Source: Saprospiraceae bacterium (GTDB lineage Bacteria; Bacteroidota; Bacteroidia; Chitinophagales; Saprospiraceae). Taken from it: a stretch of 64,000 bases of DNA. The notes beneath the pieces are model-generated. The model did no database searches. It was not told the origin of the DNA and saw only the letters and a list, made by a program, of their open reading frames with translations. Below are positions 56,402 through 62,152 of this stretch, one piece after another. The stretch lies in contig JAHBTW010000023.1 of the NCBI GenBank assembly GCA_019638385.1, positions 1-64,000 of the forward strand, written 5' to 3'. Every line of letters begins with the position of its first letter. The first letter of the stretch is position 1. Both the position numbers and the translations under genes were made by a program.

Positions 56402-57922
56402 TCAGGTTATGAGTACTTTCACACTTTTCAACAGTACAGCATCCCGGAAAAAGGCGAAATAGTACAAGCCCTTTTCGGGCAGATGCACGCTTTCGTTGTG
56501 CGCCATCCGGCGACGCAGTACCAAGCGCCCCAGCGCATCATATACCGCCAAATCTGCAAAGGGAAGACCCTCCGGCAAGGCGACGAAAACCGCATCCGGC
56601 GTTGGGTTGGGAAATAGGCGGATGTCGGGCGCTTCGGGTTCGTGTATGTCGGCAACAGAAGTAATAAGGGTGAATTCTTCACAGTTGTCGGGGTAAAAGC
56701 AGCCGTTGGAGTCCACTTTCATCACCCAGGCGTTGCCGTCTGTGTAAGTAGCGCCTTCGACAGGGTCTTGCCCCAGGCCGGAAACAATGATGCCGCCGTC
56801 GGGGCATTCTGCAATGTCGTAAATCACAAAATTGAGCTGTACCGGCAAATCTCTTTTGTATGTCTTTTCCCAGAGTTTTTCTCCCTCAGCACTCACTTTA
56901 CTTATCCATGCTGCTGAGTTAGCCTGATCTGCGAAAGTACCTCCAATCAGGATGTCTCCTTCGGCAGTTACTTCGATGTCGCCGAAAAGGAGATACGACC
57001 CCGGCCAATCGTAACTGACCTCCCATATTTTGTTCCCGGAGGTATCTATTTTGGTGACGAATACCACAAAGGGATTGAAATGAGGCGGCATGAGCGTATC
57101 CACCACCGTGATCAATACTAAGTTGCCGTCGGGCAGTTTACGGAGTTTAGGCGGGCCTTCTGTGATTACATGGCGATACATGCGTTTGAGCCACAGCTGG
57201 TTGCCCAATGTATCGGTTTTGAGTATATAGGTATAAGCCTTAGGATCGGCGTGCGGTGCTGATTGGAAAGGGATCATCAGGCTGCCGTCGTCGAAAAAGA
57301 GAACAACACTAGGCGTGCTATAACGAAAGAAGTCCGTCATTTCCAAACGCCGTTTCCAGAGCAAGTTCCCGTTTTCATCTAATCTGAGCAAAAACATATC
57401 CTGGCAACACCCCGTTTCAGCTCCACCTGAGCCCAAAATGTAGTACCCACTATCATGAGCAGGAATAATAGCAGTAGGAAAATCAACCCAATGATCGTTA
57501 TAAGTGTGCATCCAGATGCTGTCACCTAAGGCACTCAACTTAAGCAGAAATACTTGGTACTGGTCGCCTGGGTTACCGATAAACTGGTCGCCAGTGATTA
57601 ATATTTCCCCATTGGGTAGTTCCAGCATGACATTCTGACCGAATGCGCGCATTCTGTTTTCGGGATTAAAAAAGTATCTTTTAAAAATTACGTTACCCTG
57701 TCCGTCAAGCCGGTAGATGCCCGGGGTGCTTGTTGTGTTGTTATTCGCCAACGTTGCGCTTAACAACAAATAACCCTCCCCCGACGGCATAATTTGCATC
57801 CCAATATCAGAGTTGGGAGGAAAGCCACCGGGAATAAGATCGTAGCTGCGCTGCCAAGTGTTCTGGGCATTGGATACAAGTAGCAGGCAGCAGAAATAGA
57901 AGATGTAAAGAGAACGTGCCAT
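56402..57922 (-). CDS. T9SS type A secreted protein with propeller-like repeats
   Basis: This 506-residue protein has a signal peptide (1-20, ending LLVSNAQ) and repeated narrative blocks such as LPNGEILITGDQF, LLRLDENGNLLWKRRLE, ILKTDTLGNQLWLKRMY and KIDTSGNKIWEVSYD, the delta-60/SBBP-like motif seen in YVTN-type beta-propellers. A T9SS sorting domain (about 425-506, IRLFPNPTPDAVFV) ends the protein. It is probably surface-exposed; no enzyme function is suggested. The upstream terminator hairpin at 57940-57971 separates it from the beta-helix gene. Confidence 0.85.
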   Translation of the reverse strand: MARSLYIFYFCCLLLVSNAQNTWQRSYDLIPGGFPPNSDIGMQIMPSGEGYLLLSATLANNNTTSTPGIYRLDGQGNVIFKRYFFNPENRMRAFGQNVMLELPNGEILITGDQFIGNPGDQYQVFLLKLSALGDSIWMHTYNDHWVDFPTAIIPAHDSGYYILGSGGAETGCCQDMFLLRLDENGNLLWKRRLEMTDFFRYSTPSVVLFFDDGSLMIPFQSAPHADPKAYTYILKTDTLGNQLWLKRMYRHVITEGPPKLRKLPDGNLVLITVVDTLMPPHFNPFVVFVTKIDTSGNKIWEVSYDWPGSYLLFGDIEVTAEGDILIGGTFADQANSAAWISKVSAEGEKLWEKTYKRDLPVQLNFVIYDIAECPDGGIIVSGLGQDPVEGATYTDGNAWVMKVDSNGCFYPDNCEEFTLITSVADIHEPEAPDIRLFPNPTPDAVFVALPEGLPFADLAVYDALGRLVLRRRMAHNESVHLPEKGLYYFAFFRDAVLLKSVKVLIT

Positions 57923-57939
57923 GATGAAAAAGTAAAAAT

Positions 57940-57971
57940 GGAGGAAGCCGGGAAAATACCCGACTTCCTCC
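57940..57971 (-). terminator. Terminator hairpin after the beta-helix gene
   Basis: GGAGGAAGcCGGG (57940-57952) pairs with CCCGaCTTCCTCC (57959-57971), 12 bp with one mismatch and a 6-nt loop; on the minus strand it is followed by a T-rich run. It starts 12 nt beyond the beta-helix stop codon, so the 3' end of that gene looks like a genuine transcription end. Confidence 0.7.
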
Positions 57972-57982
57972 GGATGAGACAA

Positions 57983-58957
57983 TTACCGGATCATTACGAA
58001 TTTGTGTCGCCCTATGGCTTCGGGGGAAAAATAATTCCAGCGGGCAGCGTCCTGACCTCCCTGATTGGGAAATATTTGGCCGGGGGTGAGTCCCTCATGG
58101 CCCAATATAATGTCATAAAGCGTGGTGAAATCTTGCCTCCAGAATCGCATTCCCCAGTTGTCGCCTAAAGCATGAATTCCAAAGAGATCATCATGGGTAT
58201 TGCAATTGATCAGGTTGAATCTTGAGCCGGTTTGAACGAGGTCAATACCCACCCAGGAATTATTGAACTCGTTATCTGCTATTTGATACTGGCTTTCACC
58301 ATTTACGGCTACGCTAAAGACGTTGCCGTTGAAGGTGTTGTTTTGTACAAAAAGGTTATTAATGGCATTGCCGTAAATGGCTACATAGTTTTGCTCAAAA
58401 AAATTGGCGGTTCCCGGCCCGTTGCCAATTTGTATATTCGATGCCAGGGGGTAGGTGGCGTAACCTTCCACACCGATGGTATTGCCTTTGAAAGTGCTGC
58501 CGGTTACTGTGATGCCGCCGTCATAAACCAAAATGCCGGTACGGTTCAGCTCTGCGAACGTGCAACCGGTAAATAATATGCCGTTGCAGGCCCAATTGGT
58601 TACGCCGTAGTCAGCGGAGCCGTCTTCGTCTGTAAATTGGCACCCGTGGAATGCGCTGAAGTTGGGGTGGTCAAACTTCATAAACTCCACGCTGCGGCTG
58701 TTATTCAGGAATTTGGTATTCTCGGCAAACACAAACCCACCCCAATATTCTTCCGATTGCGGCCATGAAATGCCGGAAGAGCGGGTCGTAACGGCATTTG
58801 AGGCGTGTTCTATGGTGGCATTGCGCAACAACACGATGCCCGGTCCATCAGGGTCAAGCGGGTAGTTGTCGTTTTTCATGTCAGGATGGTGTGGCACAGC
58901 CGTATTGCCGGCTACGATGATGCTTTCCCATTTGCCCGATGTACAGCGAGGCCACAT
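57983..58957 (-). CDS. Right-handed beta-helix surface-protein fragment lacking a valid start
   Basis: The open frame encodes about 324 residues from its first ATG with repeated beta-helix rungs: IVLLRNATIEHASNAV, GGFVFAENTKFLNN, GILFTGCTFAELNRTG, ITVTGSTFKGNTIGV, LFVQNNTFNGNVFSV, YQIADNEFNNSWVGI. Coding similarity appears to continue upstream of this ATG (a WxSIIV strand and residues before it), into the (GAGGGGC)9 array, where no start codon is available in frame. No signal peptide and no T9SS sorting domain are visible, although a terminator follows the stop. It is either a decayed gene or one switched off by the repeat array. It would be a surface or secreted protein if complete. Confidence 0.65.
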   Translation of the reverse strand: MWPRCTSGKWESIIVAGNTAVPHHPDMKNDNYPLDPDGPGIVLLRNATIEHASNAVTTRSSGISWPQSEEYWGGFVFAENTKFLNNSRSVEFMKFDHPNFSAFHGCQFTDEDGSADYGVTNWACNGILFTGCTFAELNRTGILVYDGGITVTGSTFKGNTIGVEGYATYPLASNIQIGNGPGTANFFEQNYVAIYGNAINNLFVQNNTFNGNVFSVAVNGESQYQIADNEFNNSWVGIDLVQTGSRFNLINCNTHDDLFGIHALGDNWGMRFWRQDFTTLYDIILGHEGLTPGQIFPNQGGQDAARWNYFSPEAIGRHKFVMIR

Positions 58958-59005
58958 CGCTTTGTTGTGTGTAGCGGTAAAAAGAAGCGGATACGGGTGA
59001 TTAGC

Positions 59006-59068
59006 GAGGGGCGAGGGGCGAGGGGTGAGGGGCGAGGGGCGAGGGGCGAGGGGCGAGGGGCGAGGGGC
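59006..59068 (-). repeat. (GAGGGGC)9 heptamer tandem array
   Basis: Nine contiguous heptamers (plus-strand reading; the third unit is gaggggt) occupy 59006-59068. On the minus strand they encode APRPSPL in all three frames, so the array never adds a stop. The ATG at 59148 and the beta-helix frame are offset by 191 nt (2 mod 3); 10 or 7 units would join them. This is the only perfectly regular heptad array in the window. Confidence 0.9.
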
Positions 59069-59210
59069 AATTTTTTGTTTTTCGCCGAATGAACAAAGTT
59101 CTTTTGCCAGAATTCGGCATGCTGCGGAGTGAAAGTTGAATTCCTCATAAATCGAGTGTTTAAAGGGTTATGAAAGCGCTGGTGTTAAATGGGCATGTTT
59201 GCAATAGATA

Positions 59211-59241
59211 CAAAAGTATGCAACAAAAAATCAGAAATCAA
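59211..59241 (-). promoter_or_regulatory. Promoter upstream of the beta-helix region
   Basis: On the minus strand TTG (59241-59239), 20 nt, TACTTTTG (59218-59211), a full match to the consensus, then 62 nt to ATG 59148. The signal shows that a gene once (or still) starts here and reads through the GAGGGGC array toward the beta-helix frame. Confidence 0.6.
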
Positions 59242-59360
59242 ACGGGATACAGAAATTAACGCTTTCAGTCTATGGGATGACATTTTTTTCTTTGGAGGAG
59301 ATTGGCGGGTAGGGCGCATGGAACATGAGGGCATAGAGTACGCGCCTCCCTATGCCCTCC

Positions 59361-60464
59361 TCACCGGTTCCGGCGGGCCTTGTTGTTTTTGTAGTCCATG
59401 AAGATGAAATCACCCAGGCCTTGCAGGCTGCTGTAGAAGGCTTTTCCGTTGTTGGCGCGGGTAAACTGATCCACGAAATTGACCAAATAAGGGTCGCGGG
59501 CGATCATGAAGGTCGTGATGGGCACTTGCAGTTTGCGGCAACGCATGGCGAGGCTCAGCGTTCGGTTGACGATGGTGCGATCTAAGCCAAAGCTGTTTTT
59601 GTAATAGCGCTTGCCCTTTTTGATGCAGGTGGGCTTGCCGTCGGTAATCATAAAGATTTGCTTGTTGGGATTTTTTCGACGGCGGAGGAGGTCCATCGCC
59701 AGTTCGAGACCGGCTACGGTATTAGTGTGGAAAGGCCCGACTTCCAGATAGGGCAGGTCTTTGATTTCGATTTGCCAGGCATCGTCGCCGAATACGATCA
59801 CGTCCAAGGTGTCTTTCGGGTAGCGGGTGGTGATGAGTTCCGACAGGGCCATGGCCACTTTTTTGGCCGGGGTGATGCGGTCTTCCCCGTAAAGGATCAT
59901 CGAGTGCGAGATGTCAATCATAAGCACGGTGCTCATTTGCGACTGGTAGAAGGTTTCCTGCACTTCGAGGTCTTCCATGCCGAGTTTGAACTCTTCAATG
60001 CCGTGGTTGATTTGCGCATTGCGCAGGGATTCCGAAACGGCGAGATTTTCGAGCGGGTCGCCGAATTCGAAAGGCCGCAACTCGGAGGTAACCTCATCGC
60101 CGCGCCCGTAGCGCCGGGTGTTGTGATTGCCGGATTTGGATTTTTTCAACTGCCCGAAAACGTCTTCCAGCGCTTTGCGGCGCAGGGCCAGTTCTAATTT
60201 GGAAGAAGGCACGAATCCGGGCATGCCCGCGCCGCCGCCTTCTTGCTGTATGTAGCCTTTGTCAATGAGGTCCTGAATGAAATCGGCCATGCCGTAGTTC
60301 TCATCCGTAATCTTGTACTCCTTGTCTAACTCGGTGAGCCACGACAGTGCCTCCGACACATCGCCGGATGTGTGGATCAATATCTCCTGAAACAGCTTGA
60401 AAAGCCGGTCGAAAGTGCTTCCCTCCTGGCCGGGAACGTAGGCCGAAAATCTCCATCCTATCAT
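59361..60464 (-). CDS. VWA-domain protein
   Basis: This 367-residue protein has a C-terminal von Willebrand factor A domain with an intact MIDAS: DISHSM (Asp184, Ser186, Ser188), the Thr of the loop near VGPFHTNTVAGL and ITDGKPT. The N-terminal half is helical with a GYIQQEGG linker. The pattern matches VWA proteins that partner with MoxR/ChlI-type AAA ATPases in chaperone-like complexes; such an ATPase gene is not within the window and may lie elsewhere. The protein lacks a signal peptide, so it is probably cytoplasmic. A 10-bp hairpin follows the stop. Confidence 0.88.
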   Translation of the reverse strand: MIGWRFSAYVPGQEGSTFDRLFKLFQEILIHTSGDVSEALSWLTELDKEYKITDENYGMADFIQDLIDKGYIQQEGGGAGMPGFVPSSKLELALRRKALEDVFGQLKKSKSGNHNTRRYGRGDEVTSELRPFEFGDPLENLAVSESLRNAQINHGIEEFKLGMEDLEVQETFYQSQMSTVLMIDISHSMILYGEDRITPAKKVAMALSELITTRYPKDTLDVIVFGDDAWQIEIKDLPYLEVGPFHTNTVAGLELAMDLLRRRKNPNKQIFMITDGKPTCIKKGKRYYKNSFGLDRTIVNRTLSLAMRCRKLQVPITTFMIARDPYLVNFVDQFTRANNGKAFYSSLQGLGDFIFMDYKNNKARRNR

Positions 60465-60526
60465 AGTACCCTATAAAGGATTTCGATGGGCAGATGGTTT
60501 AGTAAAAGTTTTTTTTATTTGACGCA

Positions 60527-61249
60527 TTACTTAGCCAGCCTTCTCATCACCCCTCCGCGGGTTCTGTTTTGCAACTCCAACGCTTTTTGCCGGTACTCGT
60601 GGCTATTGTCATCGGCAATGCTTTGCACATCTGATTCCCACTGTGGATTTCCAATGGCCAGACGAGCCAGCGCCATGGACCAACTGAGATTGTCGCGCCA
60701 GTATTTTTGGGTAAATTCATCAAAACCGGCTTCGGGCAAAATATCTAACGCGTGCTCAAATTTCAACAACGCTGCTCCGTACAGGCCGTTCGTCACATCG
60801 CGGTTGCCGGATTTTACAAAGTTCATAAAACTCGATTCGGACGCCTGCCCGTTATCGCCCATCGTTCCGCTGAAGTTGGGCGCCACATACATGCTCGCCA
60901 CGATGGCTTGGTTGGAATAATGCTTCACGGCATACCAACGCAACCCAATGCCGACCATCAGCAGCAGGGCCGCCGCAGCAGCCAGCGGGCGTAAGAAACG
61001 CCGGATGCTGACGACTTTGGTGGTCATCGGGGCTTGATCCGGTTCTGTATCCCATTGGAGGAGTTTTTCGGCAAATTGTTCGGAACGGGCGGCCTGAAAT
61101 CCGTCAAATATCCGGCGGTACGCTTCTACTTCTTCCCGAAGCGCTGCATCGGCAGCCATTTCCCGCTCAAAGTCGAGTCGTTCCATTTCAGTCATCCTGC
61201 CTCGCAGGTACTGCTCTATGTTTTCTAATATGTCGAGTTCTTTGTCCAT
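60527..61249 (-). CDS. Probable anti-sigma factor, single-pass membrane protein
   Basis: This 240-residue protein has an N-terminal cytoplasmic helical segment (about 1-70, ENIEQYLRGRMTEMERLDFE), a membrane helix (about 86-104, RPLAAAAALLLMVGIGL) and a periplasmic domain with TPR-like helices (GLYGAALLKFEHALDILP). Located 39 nt after an ECF sigma factor on the same strand, it is inferred to be its anti-sigma factor. The zinc-binding HxxxCxxC motif of ZAS anti-sigmas is absent, as in many Bacteroidota examples. No enzyme function is visible. Confidence 0.75.
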   Translation of the reverse strand: MDKELDILENIEQYLRGRMTEMERLDFEREMAADAALREEVEAYRRIFDGFQAARSEQFAEKLLQWDTEPDQAPMTTKVVSIRRFLRPLAAAAALLLMVGIGLRWYAVKHYSNQAIVASMYVAPNFSGTMGDNGQASESSFMNFVKSGNRDVTNGLYGAALLKFEHALDILPEAGFDEFTQKYWRDNLSWSMALARLAIGNPQWESDVQSIADDNSHEYRQKALELQNRTRGGVMRRLAK

Positions 61250-61288
61250 GATGTGTTCGGACTTTTTTTTGGGTGAATGACAAACAGG

Positions 61289-61828
61289 CTACAACATGGA
61301 CCGCATTTTCTTCAGACAGTCAAACTTTCGCTTCCTGGCGGCGCCTTCCGTTGCAAGCTCCAACTCATCGGCGACCTCTTTCATAGAAGCATCGTCGAAG
61401 TAGATCATTTCCAGCAACTTCCGGCACGAGGCCCCTACCCTGTTCAGCAGGTTGCGAATAAACTCGCCCTGTTCTCTGACATCAATGGCGGCCAACACAT
61501 CGGGTTCTTCCCCTATGTCAGGTATTTCCTGCAAGGCGGACTCGACGGGTTTGCCCTTTCTTCTGCACAGCATTTTGCCGATACCGATGAGGTAGGTTTT
61601 GAGGGTGCTTTTCAACGGCGTCTGCAAGGTACCCGCAGTTACTTTTCGATGAAACACCACCATCGCCTCATGAAAAAGCGCTTTCGCTTCTTCGCTGTCC
61701 ATGCGTCCGTGTTGTAAAAAGAACAACTGGAACGCCTCTTTGACTTCCGTGTGCCAGGCTTTCCAGTCGGCATCTTTGCCTTTTTGAAGTTGCCTCAGCC
61801 GATTTTCGTCTTGTTGATAGCTGCCCAT
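61289..61828 (-). CDS. ECF-type RNA polymerase sigma factor
   Basis: This 179-residue sigma-70 family protein has a region 2-like N-terminal half (about 20-90, including AEAKALFHEAMVVFHRKV) and a region 4 helix-turn-helix (about 120-175, IYFDDASMKEVADELELATEGAARKRKFDCLKKM). Short length and the sigma2/sigma4-only layout indicate the extracytoplasmic function group. The anti-sigma candidate follows immediately, so it is probably released by an envelope signal. A -7 box at 61856-61863 lies 28 nt upstream. Direct targets cannot be read from this window. Confidence 0.87.
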   Translation of the reverse strand: MGSYQQDENRLRQLQKGKDADWKAWHTEVKEAFQLFFLQHGRMDSEEAKALFHEAMVVFHRKVTAGTLQTPLKSTLKTYLIGIGKMLCRRKGKPVESALQEIPDIGEEPDVLAAIDVREQGEFIRNLLNRVGASCRKLLEMIYFDDASMKEVADELELATEGAARKRKFDCLKKMRSML

Positions 61829-61855
61829 TTATGCCGTGTTTGTCTTTGGCGTTAC

Positions 61856-61863
61856 CAAAAGTA
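61856..61863 (-). promoter_or_regulatory. -7 element of the sigma-factor gene
   Basis: TACTTTTG on the minus strand, 28 nt before the ATG at 61828, matches TAnnTTTG. No TTG at 18-20 nt. Confidence 0.5.
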
Positions 61864-62076
61864 AGGATATGCGGAAGAAAAAAAATTTTTTCTGCGAATC
61901 CGGTAACGTTTCTCTTCCGGTACGCATCAATGGATGCGCTGAAAAGACAACGCAACCCCTAAAATCCGTTTTTTGTGATTTTGTAATCCCTGAACAATTT
62001 CCGGAAGGCGGCAGCTACTCTACGATCTCCCCATGTTTTCACGCACGCCCCTGGGGCAAAACTTCAGTTAACCGTA

Positions 62077-62103
62077 CCGCCGGATTTCTCCGGCGGTTTT
62101 TTT
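62077..62103 (+). terminator. Strong plus-strand intrinsic terminator
   Basis: CCGCCGGA (62077-62084) pairs perfectly with TCCGGCGG (62089-62096) around a tttc loop and is followed by seven T (62097-62103). It is a textbook Rho-independent terminator reading rightward, although both flanking genes are on the minus strand. On the minus strand it has no T-run. Confidence 0.85.
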
Positions 62104-62124
62104 GCCTAAAAGTACACGCTGGAA

Positions 62125-62152
62125 AACTCGAAGCTCGCAACTCGAAGCTATC
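62125..62152. repeat. Heptad-repeat spacer, AACTCGA/AGCTCGC type
   Basis: Four heptamers (aactcga, agctcgc, aactcga, agctatc) end directly at the glucan-phosphorylase stop codon. The first 26 bases match the spacer at 40444-40469 at 24 positions, showing that this repeat family is dispersed. Confidence 0.75.

Larger units (their letters stand above)
58958..59360. other. Repeat-rich gap 5' of the beta-helix gene
   Basis: This 403-nt stretch holds the (GAGGGGC)9 array, a minus-strand promoter, an ATG (59148) opening a short frame (MRNSTFTPQHAEFWQKNF) that runs into the array, and a 10-bp hairpin (GAGGGCATAG 59327-59336 / CTATGCCCTC 59350-59359) just past the VWA gene stop. No other feature was recognised. 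Confidence 0.6.
61829..62152. other. Gap between sigma gene and glucan phosphorylase, possible plus-strand RNA
   Basis: This 324-nt stretch contains the sigma-gene promoter (61856-61863, minus), a CGCATC-aatg-GATGCG hairpin (61923-61938), a GCCCCTGGGGC palindrome near 62050, a strong plus-strand terminator (62077-62103) and a heptad spacer (62125-62152). Nothing on the plus strand codes for a recognisable protein, yet a plus-strand terminator is present, so a small RNA transcribed on that strand is possible. Confidence 0.5.

Noticed and set aside
58957..59148. Treating the 58957 ATG as a real start of the beta-helix gene
   Set aside because: Coding-like sequence continues upstream of it into the repeat array and no signal peptide follows, so the true start is lost or in another frame.
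61984..62076. Possible SRP RNA (ffs) because of a ccggaaggcggcagc stretch on the plus strand
   Set aside because: Bacterial SRP RNA has CAGG before the CCGGAAGG loop and GAAGCAGC after it; here the 5' partner is absent and the flanks do not pair, so the match is partial and probably accidental.
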